DNA of 64,000 nt from Mycobacterium sherrisii. Its GTDB lineage: Bacteria; Actinomycetota; Actinomycetes; Mycobacteriales; Mycobacteriaceae. This document shows, in pieces, positions 30,554-39,018 of the stretch. The notes under the pieces are model-generated. The model ran no database searches and was not told the DNA's origin. It saw only the letters and a list, made by a program, of their open reading frames with translations. Numbering within the stretch: the first letter of the stretch is position 1; the number at the start of each line of letters is the position of its first letter. A program made the translations under genes and the position numbers. The DNA is taken from assembly GCF_002102355.1 (NCBI RefSeq), contig NZ_LQPT01000072.1:111184-175183 (forward strand), read 5' to 3'.

Positions 30554-31588
30554 TCAGGCGCCGAGCGACTTCCCGGCGCAGTGCAGGTCGTTGCACGCCT
30601 CGATCACCCGCTCAGTCATCGACGCTTCGGCCTTCTTGAGGTAGCTGCGCGGGTCATAGACCTTCTTGTTGCCGACCTCACCGTCGACCTTGAGCACGCC
30701 GTCATAGTTGGTGAACATGTGTGCGGCGATCGGGCGGGTGAACGCGTACTGGGTGTCGGTGTCGACGTTCATCTTCACGACGCCGTAGCGCAGCGCTTCC
30801 TCGATCTCCGACTTCAGTGAGCCCGACCCGCCGTGGAAGACGAAGTCGAACGGCTTGGCGTCATCCGACAAACCGAGCTTGGCGGCGGCCACCTTCTGGC
30901 CCTGCGCCAGGATGTCGGGCCGCAGCTTGACGTTGCCGGGCTTGTACACGCCGTGGACGTTGCCGAACGTCGCGGCCAGCAGGTACTTGCCGTGCTCACC
31001 GGCGCCCAGCGCCTCGATCGTCTGCTCGAAGTCCTCCGGGGTGGTGTACAGCTTGTCGTTGATCTCGTTGGCGACGCCGTCCTCCTCGCCGCCGACCACG
31101 CCGATCTCGATCTCCAGGATGATCTTCGCCGCGGCCGCCGCCTTGAGCAGCTCCTTGGCGATGACGAGGTTCTCGTCCAGCGGCACCGCCGAGCCGTCCC
31201 ACATGTGTGACTGGAACAGCGGGTCCTTGCCCGCCGCGACGCGTTTCGCCGAGATGTCCAGCAGCGGGCGGACGTAGGTGTCCAGTTTGTCCTTCGGGCA
31301 GTGGTCGGTGTGCAGCGCGACGTTGATCGGGTACTTCGCCGCGATGGTGCGGGTGAACTTGGCCAGCGCGACGGCGCCGGTGACCATGTCCTTGACGCCC
31401 AGGCCGGAGGCGAACTCCGCGCCGCCGGTGGAGAACTGGATGATGCCGTCGCTGCCGGCGTCGGCGAAGCCCTTGATGGCGGCGTTGACGGTCTCCGACG
31501 AGGTGCAGTTGATCGCCGGGAACGCGTAGGCGTTCTCCTTGGCGCGTGCCAGCATCTCGGCGTAAACCTCGGGGGTGGCGATGGGCAT
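30554..31588 (-). CDS. fba: Class II fructose-bisphosphate aldolase
   Basis: This 344-residue zinc-dependent aldolase is the same length as Mtb Fba (Rv0363c). It cleaves fructose 1,6-bisphosphate in glycolysis and makes it in gluconeogenesis. The zinc and catalytic motifs are all present: ALHTDHCPKD, the DPLFQSHMWDGSA loop, EIEIGVVGGEEDGV, ATFGNVHGVYKPGNV, FVFHGGSGS and KMNVDTDTQYAF. GGAGGAAC precedes the ATG at 31588, a very strong ribosome-binding site that suits an abundant glycolytic enzyme. It diverges from dedA. Confidence 0.98.
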   Translation of the reverse strand: MPIATPEVYAEMLARAKENAYAFPAINCTSSETVNAAIKGFADAGSDGIIQFSTGGAEFASGLGVKDMVTGAVALAKFTRTIAAKYPINVALHTDHCPKDKLDTYVRPLLDISAKRVAAGKDPLFQSHMWDGSAVPLDENLVIAKELLKAAAAAKIILEIEIGVVGGEEDGVANEINDKLYTTPEDFEQTIEALGAGEHGKYLLAATFGNVHGVYKPGNVKLRPDILAQGQKVAAAKLGLSDDAKPFDFVFHGGSGSLKSEIEEALRYGVVKMNVDTDTQYAFTRPIAAHMFTNYDGVLKVDGEVGNKKVYDPRSYLKKAEASMTERVIEACNDLHCAGKSLGA

Positions 31589-31663
31589 GACGTTCCTCCT
31601 GAAGACTGAGTCGGCTTAGTATCGCAACTCGGCGCGCGCGGTGGGCAGCCCCCCATGTGCCGG

Positions 31664-31669
31664 TATGTT
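31664..31669 (+). promoter_or_regulatory. -10 box upstream of the dedA leader
   Basis: TATGTT fits TANNNT and ends 8 bases before an ATG at 31678 that opens a ten-codon frame ending at the dedA start. Transcription would begin at about that ATG, so the message would start with the micro-ORF. Confidence 0.55.
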
Positions 31670-31677
31670 GTGACGTC

Positions 31678-31710
31678 ATGAGCACCGCCGCGACGGCCGA
31701 GTGGTTTTGA
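31678..31710 (+). CDS. Ten-codon leader ORF coupled to dedA
   Basis: The frame encodes MSTAATAEWF and stops at TGA 31708-31710, whose last base is the first base of the dedA ATG (TGATG). The Mtb DedA homologue begins MSTAVTAL followed by PDILDP in one frame, so this peptide looks like the old N-terminus separated from the body by an indel. It may now be a translated leaderless micro-ORF that feeds ribosomes to dedA, or simply a remnant. Its expression is inferred only from the -10 box. Confidence 0.4.
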   Translation: MSTAATAEWF

Positions 31711-32327
31711 TGCCCGACATCATCGATCCGATGTTCTGGATCGGACCCGAAGGCTTGTTCGCCTCCGCGGTCCTGCCGACCATCCTGGTCATCGTCTTCG
31801 TCGAGACCGGTCTGCTGTTTCCGCTGCTGCCCGGCGAGTCTTTGCTGTTCACCGGCGGCCTGCTGGCCGCGCACGGAACGCTCAACATCTGGGTGCTGGC
31901 ACCGGCGGTGGCCGTCGTCGCGGTGCTGGGCGACCAGACCGGGTACTTCATCGGCCGCCGCATCGGTCCGGCGCTGTTCAAGAAGGAAGATTCCCGTTTC
32001 TTCAAGCAGCACTACGTGACCGACTCGCACGCGTTTTTCGAGAAGTACGGGCCCGTGGCGATTATCCTGGCCCGCTTCATGCCGTTCGTGCGGACGTTCA
32101 CCCCGGTGGTCGCCGGGGTGTCCTACATGCGCTACCCGCTGTTTTTGGGTTTCGACATCGTCGGCGGTGTGCTGTGGGGCGGCGGCGTGACCGTGGCCGG
32201 TTACTTCCTGGGCAACGTGCCGCTCGTGCACCAGAACCTGGAAAAGATCATCCTGGTCATCCTGTTCGTGTCGCTGCTACCGGCGCTGATCGCGGCGACG
32301 CGGGGATACCTGGCGCGACGGCGCTAG
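31710..32327 (+). CDS. DedA-family membrane protein (Rv0364-like)
   Basis: This 205-residue polytopic protein of the DedA/SNARE-associated (VTT) family includes [66 protein letters not shown] and the acidic and arginine residues in membrane-facing segments typical of DedA. These proteins are linked to undecaprenyl-phosphate or phospholipid flipping and to envelope homeostasis. ATG at 31710 lies directly on the stop of a ten-codon leader frame. GTG at 31701 (in frame) is an alternative. The stop overlaps the convergent CoA-transferase stop by 4 bases (CTAG). Confidence 0.93.
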   Translation: MPDIIDPMFWIGPEGLFASAVLPTILVIVFVETGLLFPLLPGESLLFTGGLLAAHGTLNIWVLAPAVAVVAVLGDQTGYFIGRRIGPALFKKEDSRFFKQHYVTDSHAFFEKYGPVAIILARFMPFVRTFTPVVAGVSYMRYPLFLGFDIVGGVLWGGGVTVAGYFLGNVPLVHQNLEKIILVILFVSLLPALIAATRGYLARRR

Positions 32328-33685
32328 GCGCCCGGCGGGGTGGCCACGACGAAATCGCAGCCGGTCTTGTCGCGGACGTCGGCGACCGTCACCCCGGGAT
32401 GCAGTTCGGTGAGGGTGAGCCCACGTTGCGGGTCCACGTCGAAGACGCACAGGTCGGTGATGATCATGTCCACGACGCCTTTGCCGGTCAACGGCAGCGT
32501 GCATTGCTTGAGGATTTTCGGGCTGCCGTCCTTGGCGGTGTGATCCATCACGACGATCACCCGCTTCACGCCCGAGACCAGATCCATCGCCCCACCAGGG
32601 CCCTTGACCATCCGGCCAGGAACCATCCAGTTGGCCAGGTCGCCGTTCTCGGCCACCTCGAGGCCGCCGAGGATGGACAGGTCGATGTGGCCGCCGCGGA
32701 TCATGGCGAACGAGTCGGCGCTGCTGAAGAAGCTGGAGCCCTTGATCGTGGTGATGGTCTGCTTGCCGGCGTTGACCAGGTCGGGATCGACCTCGTCCTC
32801 GGTCGGGTAGGCCCCGATACCGAGCAGGCCGTTCTCCGACTGCAGGGTGACGTTGATGTCGTCGGGGATGTAGTTGGCCACCAGGGTCGGGATGCCGATG
32901 CCCAGGTTCACGTAGTAGCCGTCGCGCAGCTCCTTGGCGGCGCGCCGGGCCATCAGCTCGCGAATGGGGCTGTCCGTTTTGGCCGCGGCGCCCCCGCTGG
33001 TGGTGCGGAATTCGATCCGCTTCTCGTAGCCGGGGCCTTCGATGATGCGGTCGACGTAGATGCCGGGGGTGTGGATCTGGTCGGGCTCCAGCTCGCCGAC
33101 CTCGACCAGTTCTTCGACTTCGGCGATGGTCACCCTGCCGCAGGTGGCGATCATGGGGTTGAAGTTGCGCGCGGTCTTGCGATAGATCAGGTTGCCCGCG
33201 GTGTCGCCCTTCCAGGCCTTGACGATCGACACGTCGGCCTGAATGCCTTCCTCGAGCACGTATTCGGTGCCGTCGAAGACCCGCATGTCCTTGCCTTCGG
33301 CGAGTTGGGTGCCGAACGCGGTGCGCGTGTAGAAGCCCGGAATCCCGGCGCCGCCGGCGCGTAACTTCTCGGCCAGCGTGCCTTGCGGGGTGAGGACCAG
33401 ATCCAGCTCGCCGGCGAGTACCTGGCGCTCGAATTCCTTGTTCTCTCCGACGTAGGAGGCAATAACTTTCTTGACCTGTCGTCCCTTCAACAACAAACCC
33501 ATGCCGAAATCGTCGACGCCGGCGTTGTTTCCGACGATCGTGAGGTCCTTGACGCCGCTGTCCACCAGCGCCTGGATCAGATTCTCGGGTATGCCGCAAA
33601 GCCCGAAACCGCCTGCGGCAATGGTGATTCCATCCTTCAGCAGGTCTCCGAGAGCCGACTCGGCGTCGGGGTGGACTTTACTCAC
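32324..33685 (-). CDS. Fused succinyl-CoA:3-ketoacid CoA transferase (SCOT-like)
   Basis: This 453-residue CoA transferase contains both subunits in one chain. The A half (about 1-225) has [25 protein letters not shown] and [14 protein letters not shown] short linker follows ([10 protein letters not shown]), and then the B half (about 240-453) carries the catalytic Glu284 in [14 protein letters not shown] and [15 protein letters not shown]. Mtb has separate scoA and scoB genes; the mammalian mitochondrial enzyme is fused like this one. It activates acetoacetate with CoA from succinyl-CoA for ketone-body use. GTG start with AGGAG 7 bases upstream. It overlaps the GH76 gene upstream by 8 bases and is absent from this place in Mtb. 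Confidence 0.93.
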   Translation of the reverse strand: MSKVHPDAESALGDLLKDGITIAAGGFGLCGIPENLIQALVDSGVKDLTIVGNNAGVDDFGMGLLLKGRQVKKVIASYVGENKEFERQVLAGELDLVLTPQGTLAEKLRAGGAGIPGFYTRTAFGTQLAEGKDMRVFDGTEYVLEEGIQADVSIVKAWKGDTAGNLIYRKTARNFNPMIATCGRVTIAEVEELVEVGELEPDQIHTPGIYVDRIIEGPGYEKRIEFRTTSGGAAAKTDSPIRELMARRAAKELRDGYYVNLGIGIPTLVANYIPDDINVTLQSENGLLGIGAYPTEDEVDPDLVNAGKQTITTIKGSSFFSSADSFAMIRGGHIDLSILGGLEVAENGDLANWMVPGRMVKGPGGAMDLVSGVKRVIVVMDHTAKDGSPKILKQCTLPLTGKGVVDMIITDLCVFDVDPQRGLTLTELHPGVTVADVRDKTGCDFVVATPPGA

Positions 33686-34820
33686 GGGGTACTCCTGTCT
33701 GCGGCGACGATTCGGCGGTGACCTTACCTGCGGCCTCCATCAGCATCCACCCCGACAGTTGCACCGACAGGTCGCGCTCCGGGATTTCCGACGCGTTCAC
33801 CGCGCCTTCGACGAACTGCGCCTGCGCGCCGCCGGCGGTCGGCATCTCGGCGTCGCGATCCCAGAACGCGCCGAACAGCGGCAGCCCGTCGACGGTTTGC
33901 CGGTTATCCCACGCGGACCTCGCCGACGCGAGCACCATCGCGCGGGCAGTATCGCGGGCCACCGCGTCGTCGGCGGAGTCACCCGGCAGGGCGGTGGCGA
34001 CCAGGGCGAGGTAGCGGGCGGTGATGCCGGCGAACAATCCGCCGTCACCGCCGCCGGAGCCGTTCAGCACGCCCGCCGGCGCCATGTATTCGTCGACGGC
34101 GGCGACCAGGCGGTGCACCCGCGCGGCGTGCCGGACCCGGGCCTCCGCGCCCGTGCGGACCGCGAGCTCAGTTTCCAGGCCCAGCACGACGCCCTGGCAG
34201 TAGGTGTACTGGGCGCGGACCAAAGAGCCGGCCTTGATCCCGTCGAACACCAGGTGGGTCTGCGGGTCGATGAGGGTGCGGTCGATCCAGTCGCCCATCT
34301 GCTCGGCGCGCTCGAGGTGGTCGCCGTAGCGCGCCAGAAATATTCCGGCCGGTCCATTGGCCGGGGCGTTGAAAAATCTGTCCTGCTTGCGCCACGGGAT
34401 GCCCCCGCCGTCCTCGGGCACCCATGCGGTGACGAACTGGTCGGCGAGTTTGGGCAGGGCACGGCCGCGCTCGACGCCGGCTAGCCGCGCGGCCCGTTCC
34501 AGTGCGATGGCCAGCCACGCCATGTCGTCGTAGTAGCTGTTGGTCCAGCGAAAGTTGTTGCACAACCGGTGCGAACGGACCTGACGGTTGATGCTGACCT
34601 GCCGGCGCGGCTGCGGGTCGCGTAGTTGCGCGTCGACCAGGCAGTCCAGCAGGTGGGCCTGCCACCAGTAATGCCAGGTGCCGAAGAGCCGGTCGCGCCG
34701 TGTCGGCGGCCAGGCCACCACACCGAGCTGCGTTGCGGGCAGCCCCCACAGCCGTCTCAGATGCCGTTGGGCAACCGCGGCTTCGGCGCTGGCAGCCCGG
34801 TTTGCCCATAGCTGATCCAT
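33678..34820 (-). CDS. Glycoside hydrolase family 76-like protein (Rv0365c-like)
   Basis: This 380-residue protein matches Mtb Rv0365c and the GH76 (endo-alpha-1,6-mannanase) alpha6/alpha6 barrel. The family's catalytic Asp-Asp pair is seen in [45 protein letters not shown] and [16 protein letters not shown] are further conserved parts. No signal peptide is visible, so it would act in the cytoplasm unless exported otherwise, which is odd for a mannan-active enzyme. Mannan-containing glycolipids (PIM, LM) are possible substrates. ATG at 34820. The 3' end overlaps the CoA transferase start by 8 bases. Confidence 0.88.
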   Translation of the reverse strand: MDQLWANRAASAEAAVAQRHLRRLWGLPATQLGVVAWPPTRRDRLFGTWHYWWQAHLLDCLVDAQLRDPQPRRQVSINRQVRSHRLCNNFRWTNSYYDDMAWLAIALERAARLAGVERGRALPKLADQFVTAWVPEDGGGIPWRKQDRFFNAPANGPAGIFLARYGDHLERAEQMGDWIDRTLIDPQTHLVFDGIKAGSLVRAQYTYCQGVVLGLETELAVRTGAEARVRHAARVHRLVAAVDEYMAPAGVLNGSGGGDGGLFAGITARYLALVATALPGDSADDAVARDTARAMVLASARSAWDNRQTVDGLPLFGAFWDRDAEMPTAGGAQAQFVEGAVNASEIPERDLSVQLSGWMLMEAAGKVTAESSPQTGVPRE

Positions 34821-34848
34821 ACTGCCGATCCTGCCTCATCGGTGCTGA

Positions 34849-34935
34849 GGCGCCGAGTGTGCAGTTGCGGACTTGGCCGGGTAGCCGCGGCGGCTCCGGC
34901 CGGCGTGTCGTCACCCTAGACGCACAGTAAACGCC
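34849..34935. repeat. Dispersed palindromic repeat, copy 3 (degenerate)
   Basis: GGCGCCGAGTGTGCAG at the left pairs imperfectly with GACGCACAGTAAACGCC at the right, and the centre holds GGCCGGCGTGTCGTCACC, the reverse complement of the GACACGCCGG core seen in other copies. It lies between divergent GH76 and eutB genes, so it cannot be only a terminator. It makes the eutB ATG at 34940 an unlikely start. Confidence 0.65.
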
Positions 34936-34972
34936 AGCGATGCACAAGTTGACGTCCACCTCATACTGGAAT

Positions 34973-36382
34973 ATGCGCTACCGGCAAACCATTGCGGGGA
35001 CCACGCATTCGTTTACCGGACTGGTCGACGTGCTGGCCAAGGCCACACCGCTGCGCTCCGGGGACCAGCTCGCCGGGTGCGCCGCCGCATCGGATGCCGA
35101 GCGCGCCGCTGCGGCGTGGGTGCTGGCCGACATCCCACTGCCCACGTTCCTGGACGAGATGGTCGTGCCGTACGAGACCGACGAGATCACCCGGCTGATC
35201 ATCGACAGCCACGACCGCGCGGCCTTCGGCCCGATCGCACACCTGACGGTGGGCGGTCTGCGCGACTGGCTGTTGGACGCGGCCTCGCGCGATGACGGCA
35301 CGGCCCGAATCGCCGCGGTCTCGCCCGGCCTCACACCGGAAATGGTTGCCGCCGTGTCGAAGATCATGCGCAACCAGGACCTGATCCTGGCGGCCGCCGC
35401 GGCGACGACGACCGCCGCGTTTCGCACCACCATCGGCTTGCGGGGCACGCTGGCCACCCGATTACAGCCCAATCACCCCACCGACGATCCGCGCGGGATC
35501 GCCGCGGCGCTGCTCGACGGTCTGCTGATGGGCTGCGGTGACGCGGTGATCGGCATCAATCCGGCGACCGACTCGCCGCACGCGGCCGCCGAGTTGCTGC
35601 ACCTGCTCGACGACATTCGTCAGCGGTTCGCGATTCCCACCCAGTCGTGCGTGTTGTGTCACGTCACCACCACGATGGAGCTGATCGACCGGGGCGCGCC
35701 CGTCGACCTGGTGTTCCAGTCGATCGCCGGCACGGAGAAGGCCAACGCCGCGTTCGGCACCTCCCTCGCCATGCTGCAGGAGGCGAACCAGGCCGCCCGA
35801 TCGCTGCGCCGCGGCACCGTCGGCGACAACGTCATGTACCTGGAGACGGGACAGGGTGCGGCGCTGTCGGCAGGCGCGCACCTGGGGGTGGGAAACCAGC
35901 CGGTCGACCAGCAGACGCTGGAGGCGCGGGCCTACGCGCTGGCCCGCGCGTTGCAGCCGTTGCTGATCGACACCGTGGTCGGATTCATCGGTCCGGAGTA
36001 CCTCTACGACGGCAAGCAGATCATCCGGGCCGGGCTGGAGGACAACTTCTGCGGAAAGCTGCTCGGGCTGCCGATGGGCGTCGACGTCTGCTACACCAAC
36101 CACGCCGAGGCCGACCAGGACGACATGGACACCCTGTTGACGCTGTTGGGCGCGGCGGGCACCGCGTTCGTCATCGCCGTTCCCGGCGCCGACGACGTCA
36201 TGCTCGGGTATCAAAGCCTGTCCTTCCACGATGTGCTGTATGCGCGAAAAGCGTTGGGGCTGCGGCCCGCCCCCGAATTCGAAGCCTGGTTGGCCGGCCT
36301 GGGCATGGCCGACGCCGACGGCCGGATCCTGCCCGTCGACCTGGCGGCGTCGCCGCTGCGGGCACTGGTCGCCGGCCGATGA
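34973..36382 (+). CDS. eutB: Ethanolamine ammonia-lyase, large subunit
   Basis: This 469-residue EutB, with EutC and adenosylcobalamin, splits ethanolamine into acetaldehyde and ammonia. It can be aligned along its length with E. coli EutB: AKATPLRSGDQLAGCAAAS, GLRGTLATRLQPNHPTDD, GDAVIGINPATDS, CHVTTTMELIDRGAPVDLVFQSIAGTEKAN, YLETGQGAALSAGAH, GFIGPEYLYDGKQIIRAGLEDNF and CYTNHAEADQ. ATG at 34973 fits the E. coli N-terminus (MKLKTTLFG against MRYRQTIAG); an ATG 33 bases upstream falls in repeat-derived DNA. EutC overlaps its end. No microcompartment, eutA reactivase or ethanolamine transporter gene is adjacent. Confidence 0.96.
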   Translation: MRYRQTIAGTTHSFTGLVDVLAKATPLRSGDQLAGCAAASDAERAAAAWVLADIPLPTFLDEMVVPYETDEITRLIIDSHDRAAFGPIAHLTVGGLRDWLLDAASRDDGTARIAAVSPGLTPEMVAAVSKIMRNQDLILAAAAATTTAAFRTTIGLRGTLATRLQPNHPTDDPRGIAAALLDGLLMGCGDAVIGINPATDSPHAAAELLHLLDDIRQRFAIPTQSCVLCHVTTTMELIDRGAPVDLVFQSIAGTEKANAAFGTSLAMLQEANQAARSLRRGTVGDNVMYLETGQGAALSAGAHLGVGNQPVDQQTLEARAYALARALQPLLIDTVVGFIGPEYLYDGKQIIRAGLEDNFCGKLLGLPMGVDVCYTNHAEADQDDMDTLLTLLGAAGTAFVIAVPGADDVMLGYQSLSFHDVLYARKALGLRPAPEFEAWLAGLGMADADGRILPVDLAASPLRALVAGR

Positions 36383-37131
36383 CCGACGTGCAACCGACCG
36401 GTGGGTGGGCGCCACTGCGGGCGACGACCCCAGCGCGTATTGGGTTGGGTCGGGCCGGTGACTCGCTGCCGACGCGGCGGGTGCTGGAATTCCGGGCGGC
36501 CCATGCTGCGGCACGCGACGCCGTCCACGACCCGCTCGACGTCGACGGCCTCGTCGAGAGGCTGCGGGGCATCGGTGTCGACGAGCCGCCGCGGGTGTGC
36601 AGCCGCGCGGTCTCGCGCGCCGAGTACCTGCGCCGGCCCGACCTGGGCCGCGCCCCCGCGGACCTGTCGGGGTTGCCAAAGACCAACGCGGACATCGGTT
36701 TCGTGCTTGCGGACGGTCTGTCGCCCCGAGCGCTGGCCGAGCATGCGACGGGAATGCTCGACGCGCTGCTTTGCCAGTTCGACGGCCGCTACCGGATCGC
36801 CCCGCCGGTCATCGCGACGCAGGCGCGGGTCGCGCTCGGCGATCACGTCGGTGCAGCGCTGGGTGTCGCAACGGTTCTCGTGTTGATCGGGGAGCGGCCC
36901 GGCTTGTCATTCGCCGATAGTCTGGGCATCTATCTGACGCACCGGCCGGCGCCGGGGTGCACCGACGCCGACCGCAACTGCATCTCCAACATCCATCCCC
37001 CCGACGGTCTCGACTATGCCGGTGCCGCGGCCGTCGCCGCCGCGTTGGTCGCCGGCGCGCGCACCCTCGGTCGCTCCGGGGTTGCACTGAAGGACACGAC
37101 ACGCAATACGGCTGTGCCGCCTGGGTTTTGA
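36379..37131 (+). CDS. eutC: Ethanolamine ammonia-lyase, small subunit
   Basis: This 250-residue EutC forms the B12-binding interface with EutB. TPARIGLGRAGDSLPTRRVLEFRAAHAAARDAVHDPLD is the family N-terminus, and KTNADIGFVLADGLS, ARVALGDHVGAALG, LVLIGERPGLSFADSLGIYLTHRP and DADRNCISNIHPPDGLDY are typical further on. ATG at 36379 overlaps the eutB stop (ATGA). The gene ends 24 bases before the convergent IclR gene. Acetaldehyde and ammonia made here would enter acetyl-CoA and nitrogen metabolism; aldehyde dehydrogenase genes are not in the neighbourhood. Confidence 0.95.
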   Translation: MTDVQPTGGWAPLRATTPARIGLGRAGDSLPTRRVLEFRAAHAAARDAVHDPLDVDGLVERLRGIGVDEPPRVCSRAVSRAEYLRRPDLGRAPADLSGLPKTNADIGFVLADGLSPRALAEHATGMLDALLCQFDGRYRIAPPVIATQARVALGDHVGAALGVATVLVLIGERPGLSFADSLGIYLTHRPAPGCTDADRNCISNIHPPDGLDYAGAAAVAAALVAGARTLGRSGVALKDTTRNTAVPPGF

Positions 37132-37155
37132 AAGCGCACCGGCGCGGCCAGGCGG

Positions 37156-37944
37156 TTACCGCAGCTGCGGCAACCCGAGGCTGCGGCTGATGGTCAGCGC
37201 CGCGGTGCGCACCGCCGAGGCCACCCGCGCGGGCTGCAGCCGACCCGCCGGCCCGGTCACCGACAGCCCGGCGACGGCGCGGTGCCCGTCACGGCCGACG
37301 TAGCTTTCGACCACGATCGGCGCCGCGACACACACGGTCCCGGGGGCCCATTCCTCGCGGTCGTAGGCGACACCGGCCTCCCTGATCCTTGCCAACTCGC
37401 GCAGGAACTGGCCGCGGTCGGTGATCGTGGTGCCGGTGTTCTTCGTCAACGGTTCGGCCAGGGCCGGGTCGACGACGGAGTCGTGGCTAAAGGCCAGCAA
37501 CACCTTGCCCAACGCCGTGCAATACGCCGGCAGCCACGCCCCGATGGACGTGGATGACGGGGCGCTGCGCCGGCCGGTGAGCTTCTCGATGCAGAGCACC
37601 TCGGCGCCGTCGAGGACACCGAGGTGCACGGTCTCGCCGGTCGCTGTCACCAGGTCGGTCATGAACGGTCGCGCGCAGGCCCGCAGCCTCCGTGATGCGG
37701 GGACGTGCGCGCCGAGCTCGAACAGGCGAAGTCCCAACCGATATCCGTAAGATCCCCGCTCGAGCATCCGGTGGGCCACCAAGTCGGTGGCCAACCGGTG
37801 CACGGTCGCCTTCTTCATCCCGATCAGCCGGACTAATTCGGACAGCCCCACCTCGCCGGGCGAGGTGGCAACGGCGTCCATGATGATCAGCAACCGGTCA
37901 CTGACCGTGCGCTGCTCGCCGGATTCGTCTGCGCTCAGCCACAT
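37156..37944 (-). CDS. IclR-family transcriptional regulator
   Basis: The protein is 262 residues. The N-terminal winged helix-turn-helix is at about residues 14-75 (RLLIIMDAVATSPGEVGLSELVRLIGMKKATVHRLATDLVAHRMLE). The IclR effector domain follows: RPFMTDLVTATGETVHLGVLDG, GAWLPAYCTALGKVLLA, and GVAYDREEWAPGTVCVAAPI. It converges with eutBC and is a candidate regulator of ethanolamine use, though convergence alone is weak evidence. An alpha/beta hydrolase gene lies 18 bases upstream on the same strand, so both may be in one transcript. Effector unknown. Confidence 0.92.
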   Translation of the reverse strand: MWLSADESGEQRTVSDRLLIIMDAVATSPGEVGLSELVRLIGMKKATVHRLATDLVAHRMLERGSYGYRLGLRLFELGAHVPASRRLRACARPFMTDLVTATGETVHLGVLDGAEVLCIEKLTGRRSAPSSTSIGAWLPAYCTALGKVLLAFSHDSVVDPALAEPLTKNTGTTITDRGQFLRELARIREAGVAYDREEWAPGTVCVAAPIVVESYVGRDGHRAVAGLSVTGPAGRLQPARVASAVRTAALTISRSLGLPQLR

Positions 37945-37962
37945 CTGCGCAGGATACCCGTG

Positions 37963-38769
37963 TCACAGCCCTTTTCGGGCCAGCCATTGCAGGACCACAT
38001 CGGCAACGTCTTTCCAGCCATGGTCGATGGTCAGCGAGTGTCCGCGGCCGCGGAAGAGGTGGAACTCGGTGTCCGACTGGCCTTTCGCGTACAGCCGATG
38101 GGCTGCCTGGGTGACCTTGAGTGGGACGGTGTGGTCGTCGGTTCCGGACGTCAACAGCAAGGGGCCGCGGGTGGTGTTGTGCACGTCGACCTTGGCCGGT
38201 GAGTTGCTGGAGAAGTTGGCGGTTGCGCCCTGGAACAGCGGCAGACCCGGCCCCGGAATGCTGAGCGAGGCGTGCAGCGCGTCGGATTCCTCCCGGCTCA
38301 GCGTGTTGCCAAAGGCGTAATGGAACTGCTTGGGGTTCAACGAGACTGTCCCGCGCTTGGTGCTCGGGTGACCCGGGATCGGGAAGCCCGATCGCACCTG
38401 CGCCCACGGCACCACCTTGACGCCCTTGATCGGGGCCGGGTCGATGCCGGCGGCCGCCGCCGCGAGGCCCGAGTCGAGTAGCAGCTGCGCGATCAGACCG
38501 CCGAAGGAATGCCCGACGACGATCGGTCGCTGCCCGGAGGAGCGGATCAGGTTGGCGTAATGGTCGACAATTTCCGGGATTCCGACATTGTTGAGGGCAG
38601 CGGCGTTGCGGCGCGTGTCGAGCACCGTCGCGCTGTCGCCGGGCCAGCCCGGTGCGGAGGCCGCGTATCCGTGCCTCTCGGACAGGTCGACCCACGACTG
38701 CCAGGCCGTCGAGTGGATCCACAGGCCGTGGATGAACACGACCGGGTGTTGTTTGCTTGGCGCTGTCAT
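37963..38769 (-). CDS. Alpha/beta hydrolase
   Basis: This 268-residue alpha/beta hydrolase starts with PVVFIHGLWIHSTAWQSW, the oxyanion-hole region. The nucleophile serine is in VVGHSFGGLIAQLLLD, the acid in LLTSGTDDHTVP, and the final histidine in FRGRGHSLTIDHGW. It has no signal peptide with the ATG at 38769, which has AAGAAGG a few bases upstream; the longer frame (to 38916) has no homology. The substrate is not evident; related proteins include lipases and esterases. It is upstream of the IclR gene on the same strand and not found between Rv0365c and Rv0368c of Mtb. Confidence 0.88.
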   Translation of the reverse strand: MTAPSKQHPVVFIHGLWIHSTAWQSWVDLSERHGYAASAPGWPGDSATVLDTRRNAAALNNVGIPEIVDHYANLIRSSGQRPIVVGHSFGGLIAQLLLDSGLAAAAAGIDPAPIKGVKVVPWAQVRSGFPIPGHPSTKRGTVSLNPKQFHYAFGNTLSREESDALHASLSIPGPGLPLFQGATANFSSNSPAKVDVHNTTRGPLLLTSGTDDHTVPLKVTQAAHRLYAKGQSDTEFHLFRGRGHSLTIDHGWKDVADVVLQWLARKGL

Positions 38770-38960
38770 GGCATGCCCTTCTTTGTGTCGTGGAGTGTTG
38801 CAGCACAGCGTGTTTGACGTTGCGGCGCGGTACGGCCGGTCACGCTGCGCTCCTCGGTCCATTGGTTGAGCGAGCTTGGATGAGACCAGCTTTGCGACCG
38901 CGCGGCCCGCTTTCACGCGATTGGTCCGCCCAATGGACCGGTCTTAGTGGTGACGGCGCC

Positions 38961-39000
38961 CAGGGCGCACACTGAACGCCCGGGACGTGCACGCAACGCC
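38961..39000. repeat. Dispersed palindromic repeat, copy 4 (half copy)
   Basis: The sequence GGCGCACACTGAACGCC followed by GTGCACGCAACGCC matches the right-hand ends of copies 2 and 5. The left arm is missing or diverged. It lies in the 249-base gap between the alpha/beta hydrolase start and the end of the CoxE-like gene, both on the minus strand. The rest of that gap (38770-38960) shows no gene or clear signal. Confidence 0.55.
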
Positions 39001-39018
39001 GCCGGACGCGGGGGCTGA

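Noticed and set aside
34940-34972. Earlier ATG for eutB
   Set aside because: It lies at the end of a palindromic repeat copy and adds residues without similarity to EutB; the ATG at 34973 matches the family N-terminus.
34821-34972. Riboswitch (B12 type) before eutB
   Set aside because: The 152-base gap is largely repeat copy 3 and I could not find the B12-box sequence or the expected structure.
38770-38916. Longer N-terminus of the alpha/beta hydrolase
   Set aside because: The extension has no homology and no signal-peptide character; a good ribosome-binding site precedes the ATG at 38769.
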